DNA from: Pseudoalteromonas sp. MMG010
GTDB lineage: Bacteria > Pseudomonadota > Gammaproteobacteria > Enterobacterales > Alteromonadaceae
Reading direction: 5' to 3'
Length of the DNA stretch: 64,000 bases
Assembly: GCF_018100905.1 (NCBI RefSeq)
Contig: NZ_JAGJEG010000003.1
Coordinates: 62,001 to 126,000, forward strand
The notes under the pieces: generated by a model
Told to the model about the DNA's origin: nothing
The model's database searches: none
Seen by the model: the letters and a program-made list of their open reading frames with translations, nothing else
Position numbers and translations under genes: made by a program
Part shown: one piece after another, positions 46,878 through 56,251 of the stretch
How the letters are laid out: each line of letters begins with the position of its first letter
Position numbering within the stretch: position 1 is the first letter of the stretch

Positions 46878-47600
46878 ATGATCTTAGATGATATTCGTAT
46901 TGTTTTAGTTAACACGTCTCACTCGGGTAATATTGGTTCAGCGGCACGCGCGATGAAAACCATGGGACTATCTAAATTATATTTAGTCGACCCAGCATGT
47001 GAAGTAGACAGCCATGCTAGTGCGTTAGCTGCAGGTGCAACCGATGTACTCGGTAATGCGGTTATTGTTGATACTGTTGCAGATGCGATTGCTGGTTGTG
47101 CACTTACGATTGGCACAAGTGCGCGTTCGCGTACTTTATCTTGGCCAATGGTTGAGCCACGTGAGTGTGGTGAAAAGCTAGTTGGCGAAGCGGTAAATGG
47201 GCCAGTAGCTCTTGTGTTTGGTAGAGAAAACAGTGGCTTAACAAATGAAGAACTACAGCTTTGTAATTATCATGTATGCATCCCTGCAAATCCAGAATAC
47301 AGCTCACTTAATTTAGCGATGGCGGTTCAAACCTTATGTTATGAAACGCGTATGGCGTTTTTAAATCAGCAGCCACAAAAAGAAGAGCAAGACGACACTG
47401 TTTACCCTAGCTCTAAACAAACCGAACTGTTTTATGATCACCTAGAAGATACATTACACAATACTGGTTTTATTATTAAGCAGCACCCGGGTTTGGTAAT
47501 GACTAAGCTTCGTCGATTATTTAACCGTGCACGCCCAGAAGATGCCGAGTTGAATATCTTGCGTGGTATTTTAACTTCTATAAATAAGTCTATAAAATAA
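46878..47600 (+). CDS. trmJ: tRNA (cytidine/uridine-32-2'-O)-methyltransferase TrmJ
   Basis: A SPOUT-family methyltransferase of 240 residues that modifies position 32 of tRNA anticodon loops. The SpoU motif 1 reads [23 protein letters not shown] near residues 8-30; motif 2 [18 protein letters not shown] near 108-126; motif 3 [19 protein letters not shown] near 135-153, closing the trefoil knot. TrmJ lies directly ahead of the isc operon in E. coli and Vibrio too, which supports the call. Confidence 0.95.
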   Translation: MILDDIRIVLVNTSHSGNIGSAARAMKTMGLSKLYLVDPACEVDSHASALAAGATDVLGNAVIVDTVADAIAGCALTIGTSARSRTLSWPMVEPRECGEKLVGEAVNGPVALVFGRENSGLTNEELQLCNYHVCIPANPEYSSLNLAMAVQTLCYETRMAFLNQQPQKEEQDDTVYPSSKQTELFYDHLEDTLHNTGFIIKQHPGLVMTKLRRLFNRARPEDAELNILRGILTSINKSIK

Positions 47601-47618
47601 ACCAAAGTTATAAGGCTA

Positions 47619-47650
47619 ATACTTGACTAATTTACTCAGGTAATTAAAAT
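47619..47650 (+). promoter_or_regulatory. First isc promoter copy with IscR type-1-like site
   Basis: Promoter TTGACT (47623-47628), 16 bases, TAAAAT (47645-47650). A 25-base IscR type-1-like site (47619-47643) starts ATACTTGACT and covers the -35. It is nearly identical to 47725-47756, 106 bases downstream. Confidence 0.55.
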
Positions 47651-47657
47651 GCACATA

Positions 47658-47682
47658 ATACCTGACTAAAAGGGTCGGGTAT
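47658..47682 (+). promoter_or_regulatory. IscR type-1-like binding site between the two promoter copies
   Basis: This is the best match of the three to the type-1 consensus: it begins ATACCTGACTA, ends GTCGGGTAT, and the halves are near mirror images. It fits [2Fe-2S]-IscR repression of the isc operon. Only two internal positions depart from the E. coli consensus. Confidence 0.7.
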
Positions 47683-47724
47683 TAATGAGATTAGAATTAA
47701 AGTGCATACTTAGAGCTTAAGATA

Positions 47725-47756
47725 ATACTTGACTATTTTACTCTGGTAATTAAAAT
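47725..47756 (+). promoter_or_regulatory. iscR: Second isc promoter copy with IscR type-1-like site
   Basis: TTGACT (47729-47734), 16 bases, TAAAAT (47751-47756), only 29 bases ahead of the iscR ATG. A 25-base IscR type-1-like site (47725-47749) overlaps the -35. It is the likely main isc promoter, with autorepression by IscR. Confidence 0.65.
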
Positions 47757-47785
47757 TTGCACTCTTTTGTGCATGGGGCGTCGTT

Positions 47786-48277
47786 ATGAAATTAACATCT
47801 AAAGGCAGATATGCCGTTACAGCTATGCTAGATGTTGCGCTACACGCAAGTGTTGGCCCCGTAGCCCTTGCTGATATATCTCAGCGCCAAGAAATTTCAT
47901 TATCTTATCTTGAACAATTATTTGCGCGTTTACGTAAAAATGGGTTAGTGAGTTCGGTAAGAGGCCCTGGTGGTGGATATTTATTAGGGCGTGAAGCAAG
48001 TGTTATTTCGGTGGGCGATGTAATTAACGCGGTAGATGAGTCGGTAGACGCAACGCGTTGTCAAGGTGCTAATACTGGATGCCAAAGTGGTATGCGTTGT
48101 TTAACACATACTTTATGGTCAGAGCTAAGCGCACGAATAGAAGATTTTTTAAATAATATTACTCTTGCTGAATTGGTCGAAAAGTCAGATGTTAAAGCCG
48201 TCGCATCTCGCCAAGATAACAGCATAAACGATGCAATCAAGCAGTTAGAAAATATTCAAGTAAGCTGTCAACTTTAA
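47786..48277 (+). CDS. iscR: Iron-sulfur cluster regulator IscR
   Basis: An Rrf2-family transcription factor of 163 residues; as [2Fe-2S] holoprotein it represses its own operon and, as apoprotein, controls others. The winged-helix start [20 protein letters not shown] is canonical. The cluster ligands sit in [18 protein letters not shown] (Cys92, Cys98, Cys104, His107 pattern). The upstream region carries three IscR-like sites, so feedback control is supported. It is followed after 24 bases by iscS. Confidence 0.97.
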   Translation: MKLTSKGRYAVTAMLDVALHASVGPVALADISQRQEISLSYLEQLFARLRKNGLVSSVRGPGGGYLLGREASVISVGDVINAVDESVDATRCQGANTGCQSGMRCLTHTLWSELSARIEDFLNNITLAELVEKSDVKAVASRQDNSINDAIKQLENIQVSCQL

Positions 48278-48301
48278 AGTTGACGAGTAGCGGAGAGAAA
48301 A

Positions 48302-49519
48302 ATGAAGTTACCGATTTATTTAGATTACGCAGCAACTACACCGGTTGACGAGCGTGTAGCGAAAGAAATGATGCAATGCCTTACTATGGATGGCAATTTT
48401 GGTAACCCAGCATCACGTTCGCACCGTTTTGGTTGGCAAGCTGAAGAAGTAGTTGATCAAGCACGTACAGATATCGCTGATTTAATTAATGCAGATCCAC
48501 GTGAAATTGTTTTCACATCGGGCGCAACAGAATCAAACAACCTAGCAATTAAAGGTGCTGCACAGTTCTATAAAAAGAAAGGTAAGCACGTTATAACCGC
48601 TAAAACTGAACATAAAGCAGTTATCGATACTTGTCGTGAGCTAGAGCGTCAAGGCTTTGAAGTTACCTATATGGACGTTGAAGAAAACGGCCTATTAGAT
48701 TTGCAAAAACTTGAGCAAACTATGCGCGAAGACACTGTGCTGGTAAGTATTATGCACGTAAATAACGAGCTAGGTGTTATTCAAGATATTGCGACTATTG
48801 GCGAAATGTGTCGTGAACGTAAGATTATGTTCCACGTAGATGCAGCACAAAGCGCGGGTAAAGTATTAATTGATGTACAGCAGCTTAAAGTTGACTTTAT
48901 GTCGTTCTCTGGTCATAAAATTTATGGTCCAAAAGGGGTTGGTGCACTTTACGTTCGTCGTAAACCTCGTGCTCGTTTAGAAGCACAAATGCACGGTGGT
49001 GGTCACGAGCGTGGTATGCGTTCAGGCACTTTAGCAACGCATCAGTTAGTAGGAATGGGCGCTGCATTTAGAATTGCTAAACAAGATTTTGAAAAAGATC
49101 ACGCACATATCAGTGCACTGCGTAAGCGTTTAATAGACGGTATTATGGCCGATATGGACGAAGTGTACTTTAACGGCACACAAGATCAATCAGTACCTGG
49201 TATTGTAAACATTAGCTTTAACTTTGTTGAAGGTGAGTCGTTACTTATGGCAGTAAAAGATATTGCTGTATCATCGGGTTCAGCATGTACTTCTGCAAGC
49301 TTAGAGCCGTCGTATGTATTGCGTGCTTTAGGTCGTAACGATGAGTTAGCGCATAGCTCAATTCGTTTTAGTATCGGGCGTTTTACTACCGAAGAAGAAA
49401 TTGATTATACCGTTGAGTTAATGAAAAACTCTATCGGCCGCCTACGCGAGATGTCTCCTTTATGGGAAATGCATCAAGATGGCGTAGATTTAGATTCAGT
49501 AGAATGGGCTCACCACTAA
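48302..49519 (+). CDS. iscS: Cysteine desulfurase IscS
   Basis: PLP-dependent sulfur donor of the ISC machinery, 405 residues. PLP lysine in [19 protein letters not shown] (near 207), catalytic Cys in [13 protein letters not shown] (near 329), start [15 protein letters not shown]. Length equals the E. coli protein plus one. GGAGAG lies ahead of the ATG. Confidence 0.98.
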   Translation: MKLPIYLDYAATTPVDERVAKEMMQCLTMDGNFGNPASRSHRFGWQAEEVVDQARTDIADLINADPREIVFTSGATESNNLAIKGAAQFYKKKGKHVITAKTEHKAVIDTCRELERQGFEVTYMDVEENGLLDLQKLEQTMREDTVLVSIMHVNNELGVIQDIATIGEMCRERKIMFHVDAAQSAGKVLIDVQQLKVDFMSFSGHKIYGPKGVGALYVRRKPRARLEAQMHGGGHERGMRSGTLATHQLVGMGAAFRIAKQDFEKDHAHISALRKRLIDGIMADMDEVYFNGTQDQSVPGIVNISFNFVEGESLLMAVKDIAVSSGSACTSASLEPSYVLRALGRNDELAHSSIRFSIGRFTTEEEIDYTVELMKNSIGRLREMSPLWEMHQDGVDLDSVEWAHH

Positions 49520-49560
49520 TAGTGTGAGCACATACCGTAGCAGGTAATGAGGAAAGAATT

Positions 49561-49944
49561 ATGGCTTATAGCGACAAAGTAATCGACCACGTAGAAAACC
49601 CACGTAATGTAGGTGCTCTTGATAAAAATGATCCGTCAGTGGCAACGGGTATGGTTGGCGCACCAGCATGTGGTGACGTAATGAAATTGCAAATTAAAGT
49701 ATCGTCTGAAGGCGTTATTGAAGATGCAAAATTTAAAACGTACGGCTGTGGTAGTGCCATTGCTTCATCTTCTTTGGTAACAGAGTGGGTAAAAGGCAAA
49801 ACATTAGACGAAGCTGCAACGATTAAAAACACTGATATTAGTGCTGAGCTAGAATTACCACCAGTGAAAATTCACTGTTCAATTTTAGCCGAAGATGCGA
49901 TTCAGGCAGCTATTGCAGATTACAAAAGTAAACAAGCGAAGTAA
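49561..49944 (+). CDS. iscU: Iron-sulfur cluster scaffold IscU
   Basis: Scaffold on which IscS-derived sulfur and iron are assembled. The three cluster cysteines are in GAPACGDVM, TYGCGSAIASS and KIHCSILAEDA, and the HscA-binding motif LPPVK is present near residues 99-103. Length 127 is canonical. Confidence 0.98.
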   Translation: MAYSDKVIDHVENPRNVGALDKNDPSVATGMVGAPACGDVMKLQIKVSSEGVIEDAKFKTYGCGSAIASSSLVTEWVKGKTLDEAATIKNTDISAELELPPVKIHCSILAEDAIQAAIADYKSKQAK

Positions 49945-49953
49945 GAGAACCTC

Positions 49954-50277
49954 ATGGCAGTGACATTGACAGATGCGGCAGCAAACCGCGTACAATCTTT
50001 TTTAGCAAATCGCGGAAAAGGTTTAGGCCTGCGCGTAGGCATTAAAACGACAGGCTGTTCAGGTCTTGCTTATGTACTAGAGTTTGTTGACGATTTAAAC
50101 GAAGACGATGAAACATTTGAAGCAAAAGGTGTTACCTTAATTGTTGATGCTAAAAGCTTAGTTTATATTGATGGTACTGAGCTTGATTACACCAAAGAAG
50201 GCTTAAATGAAGGGTTTAAATTTACTAACCCTAACCAAGCTGATGAGTGTGGTTGCGGCGAAAGCTTCACCGTTTAA
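49954..50277 (+). CDS. iscA: Iron-sulfur carrier IscA
   Basis: A-type carrier of 107 residues that takes clusters from IscU to targets. The three Cys ligands are in GCSGLAYV and in the end ECGCGESF. Nine bases separate it from iscU. A terminator-like hairpin follows, which may lower expression of hscBA-fdx. Confidence 0.97.
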   Translation: MAVTLTDAAANRVQSFLANRGKGLGLRVGIKTTGCSGLAYVLEFVDDLNEDDETFEAKGVTLIVDAKSLVYIDGTELDYTKEGLNEGFKFTNPNQADECGCGESFTV

Positions 50278-50300
50278 TTACTTTGTGTAATTGTTTTCTT

Positions 50301-50328
50301 AAGCCCTGCAACTGTAGGGCTTTGTTCT
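50301..50328 (+). terminator. Partial terminator or attenuator between iscA and hscB
   Basis: The stem AAGCCCT / AGGGCTT (50301-50307 with 50316-50322, extended by G-T and C-G pairs around an AACT loop) is followed by TTTGTTCT. It is well formed for a terminator but lies inside the operon, so partial read-through is expected. Confidence 0.7.
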
Positions 50329-50352
50329 ATCTGAAATTTATATGGTTTTAAG

Positions 50353-50880
50353 ATGCGCTATTTTAAGTTGTTTGCTATACCCGTTGATTACAATGTAGAT
50401 TTGGCTTTAGTCAATAAAAATTACCTTGATCTGCAACGTGCTGTGCACCCTGATCGTCACGCTAATGCAAGTAGCCGCGATAAGTTAATGGCTGTGCAAA
50501 GTGCTGCCGAAATTAACGATGCACTACAAACGTTAAAGCATCCGGTAAAACGTGCCGAGTATATGCTAAGTGAGTTAGGTGTAGATATTAGAGCTGAGCA
50601 ACAAACGTTGCAAGATCCACTATTTTTAATGCAGCAAATGGAACTTCGAGAAGAGCTTGAAGAACTTACTTCAGCCACCGATGTCGATGCTGCTATTGCG
50701 CAATTTGAAGAAAAAATAAAACAATTAAACACGCAATATAGTGCACAATTAGCCGAGCAACTAGCCAGTAATAATGAGCAGGCATATCAACAAGCCGCCG
50801 ACAATATTCGTAAATTAAAATTTGTGTATAAATTACGCGACGAATTAGAGCGTATTGAAGACAGTTTATTCGACGATTAA
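50353..50880 (+). CDS. hscB: Co-chaperone HscB
   Basis: J-domain protein of 175 residues that delivers IscU to HscA. HPD sits in RAVHPDRHAN (about residue 33); the C-terminal three-helix bundle (from about 90) binds IscU. It starts 75 bases after iscA, behind the hairpin at 50301. Confidence 0.95.
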   Translation: MRYFKLFAIPVDYNVDLALVNKNYLDLQRAVHPDRHANASSRDKLMAVQSAAEINDALQTLKHPVKRAEYMLSELGVDIRAEQQTLQDPLFLMQQMELREELEELTSATDVDAAIAQFEEKIKQLNTQYSAQLAEQLASNNEQAYQQAADNIRKLKFVYKLRDELERIEDSLFDD

Positions 50881-50925
50881 TCATTCATTTGCTGCAAAGC
50901 AAGTTATACGAGTTTAAAGAGCATT

Positions 50926-52788
50926 ATGGCATTATTGCAAATTGCTGAGCCGGGGCAGAGCGCGGCACCACATGAACATAAGTTAGCAATAGGTATTGAC
51001 CTAGGTACAACCAATTCATTAGTGGCAACAGTACAAAGTGGCGAAGCACGTACACTTAATGATGATTCGGGCACTGCGATGCTACCATCGGTTGTGCGTT
51101 ATCAAGCTGATGGCATTAGTGTTGGTAGCGATGCAGCACAGGCTGCAACCCAAGACCCTGCTAATACATTAATTTCAGTGAAGCGTTTTTTAGGTAAAAC
51201 ACAAGCCGAAATAGAACAAAGTTATGGTCAATTGCCTTATCAGTTTTGTGAAGATAATGGATCGTTAGCCATTGAAACTGCGGCGGGTAAAATTAGCCCT
51301 GTTAAAGCTTCTAGCCATATTTTAGCGTCGTTAAAAGCACGTGCAGAGCAAAGTTTTGGTAATCAAGATATATTAGGTGCGGTAATTACTGTTCCTGCTT
51401 ATTTTGATGATGCTCAACGTCAAAGTACGAAAGATGCAGCAGAATTAGCGGGTATTAATGTACTTCGTTTATTAAACGAACCAACAGCGGCTGCGGTTGC
51501 TTATGGCCTTGATTCGGGGCAAGAAGGAATCATTGCCGTTTACGATTTAGGCGGCGGTACTTTCGATATTTCTATTTTACGCTTACACCAAGGTGTGTTT
51601 GAAGTTATGGCAACCGGTGGTGATTCAAGCCTAGGTGGTGATGATTTTGATTCACTATTGGTTGAGTACTTTAAGCAACAAACGGGTGTGACGGCGTTAT
51701 CGCCTTCTGATTTACGCTTATTTATTAATAAAGCGAAAGCATGTAAAGAAGCATTAAGTCAGTACGCTAAAGTAAACGTAGGGCTAGAGTTTAATGGACA
51801 AAGCCATACGGTAGAAGTTACCCGCGAAATATTTAATGAGCTAGCCACACCTTTAGTTAAAAAAACGCTACGCTCCTGTCGTCGCGCAGTGAAAGACGCT
51901 GGCATAGAAAACGAAGAAGTGCTGCAAGTGATTATGGTCGGTGGTTCTACACGTATGCCGCTAGTCCGTAGCCAAGTAGAAAGCTTTTTTAATAAAGAGC
52001 CACTTACATCAATCGACCCTGACCGCGTTGTTGCATTAGGTGCGGCGTTACAAGCCGATGTATTAGTGGGTAATAAACCCGATTCTGATATGTTACTGCT
52101 TGATGTGCTCCCTTTATCATTGGGGCTTGAGACGATGGGTGGCTTAGTTGAAAAGATTATTCCACGTAATACCACGATCCCTGTTGCGCGAGCACAAGAA
52201 TTTACCACGTTTAAAGATGGTCAAACGGCGATGTCGTTACACGTGTTACAAGGTGAGCGCGAGCTAGTTGATGATTGTCGTTCATTAGCCAAATTTAGCT
52301 TAAAAGGCATTCCAGCCATGGCCGCTGGTGCGGCGCATATTCGTGTTACTTTTAAAGTTGATGCCGATGGTCTGTTAAGTGTGTCGGCAATGGAGAAATC
52401 AACCGGTGTGCAAGCTGAAATTCAAGTAAAACCTTCATTTGGTTTATCTGATGAACAAGTAGCAAGTATGCTTAAAGAGTCTATGAGCAATGCAAAGGGC
52501 GATATGCAAGCTCGTATGCTAAAAGAGCAACAAGTTGAAGCTCTACGCGTTATCGAAGCGCTTGAAGCGTCATTAGCAACTGATTCGCAATTATTAAGTA
52601 ATGAAGAGCTAACTCGTTTACAAAGCGAAATAGCCGAGCTTGCACAAGTGCGCCAAACAGCGACTGAGCCAAGTGATATAAAAGCAGCCATTAGCAAAGT
52701 AGATAATGCAAGTAGCGTATTTGCAGAGCGTAGAATGGATTCATCGATTAAAAAAGCCCTGCAAGGGCAGTCAGTAGACAACGTTTAA
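50926..52788 (+). CDS. hscA: Hsp70-type chaperone HscA
   Basis: An Hsp70 homologue of 620 residues that drives cluster release from Isc[16 protein letters not shown] (near 22-36) is the phosphate-1 loop, [13 protein letters not shown] (near 206-218) phosphate-2, and [10 protein letters not shown] (near 346) the adenosine loop. It starts 45 bases after hscB and is 10 bases ahead of fdx. Confidence 0.97.
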   Translation: MALLQIAEPGQSAAPHEHKLAIGIDLGTTNSLVATVQSGEARTLNDDSGTAMLPSVVRYQADGISVGSDAAQAATQDPANTLISVKRFLGKTQAEIEQSYGQLPYQFCEDNGSLAIETAAGKISPVKASSHILASLKARAEQSFGNQDILGAVITVPAYFDDAQRQSTKDAAELAGINVLRLLNEPTAAAVAYGLDSGQEGIIAVYDLGGGTFDISILRLHQGVFEVMATGGDSSLGGDDFDSLLVEYFKQQTGVTALSPSDLRLFINKAKACKEALSQYAKVNVGLEFNGQSHTVEVTREIFNELATPLVKKTLRSCRRAVKDAGIENEEVLQVIMVGGSTRMPLVRSQVESFFNKEPLTSIDPDRVVALGAALQADVLVGNKPDSDMLLLDVLPLSLGLETMGGLVEKIIPRNTTIPVARAQEFTTFKDGQTAMSLHVLQGERELVDDCRSLAKFSLKGIPAMAAGAAHIRVTFKVDADGLLSVSAMEKSTGVQAEIQVKPSFGLSDEQVASMLKESMSNAKGDMQARMLKEQQVEALRVIEALEASLATDSQLLSNEELTRLQSEIAELAQVRQTATEPSDIKAAISKVDNASSVFAERRMDSSIKKALQGQSVDNV

Positions 52789-52798
52789 AGAGGTTAGA

Positions 52799-53137
52799 AT
52801 GCCACAAATTATTTTTCTTCCCCATCCGGAATTATGTCCTGACGGCGCAGCAGTAGAAGCACCAACAGGGCAAACTGTACTTGATGCTGCATTAAAAAAT
52901 GGGATTAGTATTGCCCATGCGTGTGAAAAATCATGTGCATGTACAACCTGTCATTTAGTGATCCGTGAAGGATTTGATTCACTTGATGAAAGTGATGAGC
53001 TAGAAGACGATATGCTAGATAAAGCATGGGGTTTAGAGTCTGAGTCGCGCTTAGGTTGCCAAGCGGTAATTAAAGACGAAGATTTAGTGGTAGAAATACC
53101 AAAATACAACCTAAATATCGTTAATGAAGAACATTAA
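52799..53137 (+). CDS. fdx: [2Fe-2S] ferredoxin Fdx of the ISC system
   Basis: An adrenodoxin-type ferredoxin of 112 residues that supplies electrons for cluster assembly. The cluster ligands read CEKSCACTTC and SRLGCQ, the ISC-specific spacing. It closes the operon; the iscX gene, which follows fdx in E. coli, is absent here, since a terminator follows 17 bases after the stop. Confidence 0.97.
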   Translation: MPQIIFLPHPELCPDGAAVEAPTGQTVLDAALKNGISIAHACEKSCACTTCHLVIREGFDSLDESDELEDDMLDKAWGLESESRLGCQAVIKDEDLVVEIPKYNLNIVNEEH

Positions 53138-53154
53138 CAGCTAGATAGCACGTT

Positions 53155-53190
53155 AAAAAAGCTTTGCCGTATTACGACAAAGCTTTTTTT
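53155..53190. terminator. Bidirectional terminator between fdx and mutM
   Basis: The outer stem AAAAAAGCTTTG (53155-53166) pairs with CAAAGCTTTTTT (53178-53189), and the inner CGT / ACG extends it. T runs on both strands serve the converging fdx and mutM. The core matches the one after tldD. Confidence 0.92.
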
Positions 53191-53271
53191 ATAACCACTT
53201 ATTAGCTTAAGGTTGCTATTGTACAGCTAGGTACTGATTTGCAATTTATTAAATTTAACTTGCTAAAGTTC

Positions 53272-54081
53272 TTATTTTTGGCATTTTTTACAAAAAATAG
53301 TGCTACGTTGCCCCAGGCGTATTTCCTCAAGCTCTGTTTTACATATAGTACAAGGTTGACCTTTTCGGCCATAAACTAATAATTTTTGTGCAAAATACCC
53401 CGGCTTTCCATCGCTTTGAGCAAAGTCTTTTAATGTCGTGCCCCCCTGTGTAATAGCCTCACTTAGCGTGTCTTTTATGATGGGAATTAATGTATGATAG
53501 CGTTTTAACGAGACTTTACCCGCTTCGCGCTTAGGGTGAATACCTGCTTTAAATAATGATTCGTTTGCGTAAATATTGCCCACCCCCACAACGGTAGCAT
53601 TATCCATAATAAATTGTTTAACAGGTGTTTTTTTATTGCGAGATTGCTCAAATACACGTTTAGCTAAAAATTCATCGGTTAATGGCTCTGGGCCTAATTT
53701 AGAAAGTAATTTATGGGTTGTGTCGTTTTCTTGCCATAAACAACAACCGAAACGTCGCGGGTCGTTTAATCTAAGTGCTTTATTATTTTCAAAAATAAAC
53801 TCAATATGGTCGTGCTTTTTTAAAGGCTCGTTAGCGCTAACTACCCTTAAATTGCCCGACATCCCTAAATGTAATATAACGCTGCCTAGCTCACAATGCA
53901 GTAATAGGTACTTAGCTCTGCGCTCTACCTTGGTCACTGCTAGGTGCTCTAATTGATATACTTCTTCAGGTACAGGCCAGCGCATATTCGGATTGTGAAT
54001 GTTTACTTTAATAACGGTTTGATTAAGGATATGAGGGGTGATCCCCATTTTGCTCACTTCTACCTCTGGTAACTCTGGCAT
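53272..54081 (-). CDS. mutM: Formamidopyrimidine-DNA glycosylase (Fpg)
   Basis: A bifunctional glycosylase/lyase of 269 residues that removes 8-oxoguanine. The start MPELPEVEV gives the catalytic N-terminal Pro and Glu3; Lys near 58 is in ERRAKYLLL; the zinc finger is CTICKTELEEIRLG...FCKKCQK at the end. The start overlaps the stop of the upstream gene (TAATG), so they are translated together. Confidence 0.96.
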   Translation of the reverse strand: MPELPEVEVSKMGITPHILNQTVIKVNIHNPNMRWPVPEEVYQLEHLAVTKVERRAKYLLLHCELGSVILHLGMSGNLRVVSANEPLKKHDHIEFIFENNKALRLNDPRRFGCCLWQENDTTHKLLSKLGPEPLTDEFLAKRVFEQSRNKKTPVKQFIMDNATVVGVGNIYANESLFKAGIHPKREAGKVSLKRYHTLIPIIKDTLSEAITQGGTTLKDFAQSDGKPGYFAQKLLVYGRKGQPCTICKTELEEIRLGQRSTIFCKKCQK

Positions 54082-54587
54082 TATTTAGTGTCTCCTTTAG
54101 TAAAAACGGCACTTGGGAATAGTGTTTTTGCAGTACTAAGATCGAGACCTAATATACGCTGAGTATTTTTTTCTAGCAGGTAATAGCGGTCATTCCCTTG
54201 ATAAAGTAAATAAACCCAAGGTAGCTTTTCGCCAGCTAATTCAAAGGACGCTACATATAGGGGCGCTTTAGGGTTAAACACTACGGTTTCGTGTTCGGGC
54301 ATGAGTGTTAAGGTTTGCCAGCGATTAATTAATTCACTAATTTGTTGTTCGCTTGGTTGCCATTGTGATGTTTGATTTGCTTTGATACGCCAAGAGGTTC
54401 CAATTCGCTCAATCATTTGATCGGCAAATTTAACGGTTAAAACAAAGCTTTGTATAGGAAGGATTGGTTCCATGCTAGGTGCTTGTTGTTGATTAAATAA
54501 CGATTTATGCCAACCATTCAAAAAGAAAATCATAATTAACATAGAAAAAATGATAACGTTATTCCAACCTTTACGGCCTAATTTCAT
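54081..54587 (-). CDS. Small membrane-anchored protein of unknown function, co-transcribed with mutM
   Basis: A 168-residue protein with one N-terminal membrane span (about residues 10-25, IIFSMLIMIFFLNGW), then a periplasmic domain of about 140 residues (beta-rich, e.g. VVFNPKAPLYVASFELAGEK and LPWVYLLYQGNDRYYLLEK). I do not recognise the family. It shares a TAATG junction with mutM, so a link to mutM expression is likely, but a periplasmic domain is odd as a DNA-repair partner. Confidence 0.75.
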   Translation of the reverse strand: MKLGRKGWNNVIIFSMLIMIFFLNGWHKSLFNQQQAPSMEPILPIQSFVLTVKFADQMIERIGTSWRIKANQTSQWQPSEQQISELINRWQTLTLMPEHETVVFNPKAPLYVASFELAGEKLPWVYLLYQGNDRYYLLEKNTQRILGLDLSTAKTLFPSAVFTKGDTK

Positions 54588-54705
54588 TGCACTAACTCTG
54601 TATAACTTGGGGATTTAAAGTGTAACTAAAACTTAATTGCGCTGTCTATATGTTAAAAGCCGTATACTTTGCTAGAATATCGGCAAATTTATAGGAGTTC
54701 CGTCA

Positions 54706-55632
54706 ATGTCTATGTATGTAGTGGGCCATAAAATCCCAGATTCAGATTCAATTTGTGGTGCAATTGCACTGGCTTATTTAAAAAATCAAATCGATGAGCC
54801 TGCAATTCCAACACGTTTAGGTGATGTATCGCCAGAAACGCAGTTTATTTTAGATAAATTTGGCTTTGAAGCCCCTGAGCTAAAATTAAGCTATGCCGGT
54901 GAAGATGTATACATTGTTGATCATACCGAAAAAACACAAGCGCCAGATGATATTGATCAAGCGCGCGTAGTCGGTGTTGTTGATCACCATAAACTAGGCG
55001 ATTTAACGTCTTCTACACCGCTTGAGTGTTGGATCCGCCCTGTGGGTTGCTCAAATACGATTATAAAAATGATGTACGATTTTTACAGTGTAGAAATCCC
55101 TAAAGATATCGCAGGCATTATGATGTGCGCTATTTTAAGCGACACTGTTATTTTTAAATCGCCAACATGCACTACAGCTGATATTAAATGTGTTGAAGCA
55201 TTAGCTGAAATTGCTGGCGTTGAAGACTTTAAAGAGCTTGGCATGGATATGTTCCGTGTTAAGTCGGCTGTTGAAGATACCCCAGCACGTGACCTAGTAA
55301 TGCGTGACTTTAAAGACTTTAATATGAATGGCAAGCTAGTGGGTATTGGCCAACTAGAAGTAATTGATTTAGCTGTATTTGATGATATTAAAGCTGATCT
55401 TGAAGCGGATATAGCAAAATTAAAAGAAGAGGGTGGTCGCCACTCTGTATTTTTGCTTTTAACCGATATTATGAAAGAAGGCTCTGAAATGCTGATTGTT
55501 TCTGATGATGAAACATTAGTAGAGCAAGCGTATGGGGTTGTGCCACAAAACGCTAAAGTATGGTTAGATGGTGTATTAAGCCGTAAAAAGCAAGTTGTAC
55601 CGCCACTACAAGATGCATTTGCTAAGCTTTAA
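54706..55632 (+). CDS. ppaC: Manganese-dependent inorganic pyrophosphatase (family II)
   Basis: A DHH-superfamily pyrophosphatase of 308 residues. The metal motif begins VVGHKIPDSDSICGAIAL (His and Asp-Asp pattern), VVDHHKLGD near 92-100 is the DHH block, and SRKKQV near the end carries the substrate-binding Arg/Lys. Family II enzymes are more typical of Firmicutes but also occur in marine gammaproteobacteria. AGGAG precedes the ATG and a strong terminator follows. Confidence 0.94.
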   Translation: MSMYVVGHKIPDSDSICGAIALAYLKNQIDEPAIPTRLGDVSPETQFILDKFGFEAPELKLSYAGEDVYIVDHTEKTQAPDDIDQARVVGVVDHHKLGDLTSSTPLECWIRPVGCSNTIIKMMYDFYSVEIPKDIAGIMMCAILSDTVIFKSPTCTTADIKCVEALAEIAGVEDFKELGMDMFRVKSAVEDTPARDLVMRDFKDFNMNGKLVGIGQLEVIDLAVFDDIKADLEADIAKLKEEGGRHSVFLLLTDIMKEGSEMLIVSDDETLVEQAYGVVPQNAKVWLDGVLSRKKQVVPPLQDAFAKL

Positions 55633-55648
55633 TTAAAGTGATTAGTTA

Positions 55649-55681
55649 AAAACGGGCCGCGAATGTTAGCGGCCCGTTTTT
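55649..55681 (+). terminator. Rho-independent terminator after ppaC
   Basis: A GC-rich 12-bp stem (55649-55660 with 55669-55680), AAAACGGGCCGC and its complement around an 8-base loop, ends in a T run. Confidence 0.94.
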
Positions 55682-55736
55682 ATTTGTATCAATAAAATAT
55701 AAAACACGCATGATCTTTAGCTAAGGTGCATGTTAT

Positions 55737-56237
55737 TTACAGCTCAAATGGAGCGACACCGACAGCATTTATTTTATAACCGACCTGTGCAATTTCGCCT
55801 GACCATGACTCTGTGGTGATGATACCTGTAACTACAATGGCATCGTAAAGGCTTTCAATAGGTACTCCACCTTTAATGCTCACATGCACGATTTGATTTG
55901 GCGGCGGAGGCGGCACATGAATACAGGCTCCAAAGTAAGGCACTAATAAAAATTCGGTAATGGTATTTTCATCTCCCTCAAGCGGAACGACAAAACCAGG
56001 TAAGCTCACCGACTGACCATTTAATTCAGTGACGGTAGGGGCATCTAAATCAGGTTGTACCCAATTTTGTTCAGTACCTTCGTGATTAGCTTGTTCTTGT
56101 GAATTTAGTTGTAAATGCCCTTTGGGAATTAAGTCTTCCCAAAAAATTTCTTTGGGTGGGTTTGCAAAGCTATTAAAACTGACAACTAGCAAGCTAATTG
56201 TCAGCCATGAATAAAAATGTACTTTAAAAAATGTCAT
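55737..56237 (-). CDS. DUF3299 family exported protein of an ABC operon
   Basis: A secreted or periplasmic protein (166 residues from this start) with a signal peptide (residues 1-25, ending FNSFA) and a mature part with GFVVPLEGDENTITEFLLVPYFGACIHVPPPPPNQ, the DUF3299 signature with a conserved Cys before a proline run. AGGA lies six bases ahead of ATG 56237, so this start is preferred; an ATG at 56255 overlaps the permease stop (ATGA) and would add six residues. Proteins of this family accompany MacB/FtsX-type ABC modules, including zinc-linked ones in Vibrio; the exact role is not known. Confidence 0.8.
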   Translation of the reverse strand: MTFFKVHFYSWLTISLLVVSFNSFANPPKEIFWEDLIPKGHLQLNSQEQANHEGTEQNWVQPDLDAPTVTELNGQSVSLPGFVVPLEGDENTITEFLLVPYFGACIHVPPPPPNQIVHVSIKGGVPIESLYDAIVVTGIITTESWSGEIAQVGYKINAVGVAPFEL

Positions 56238-56251
56238 GGTGTTCCTAAAAA

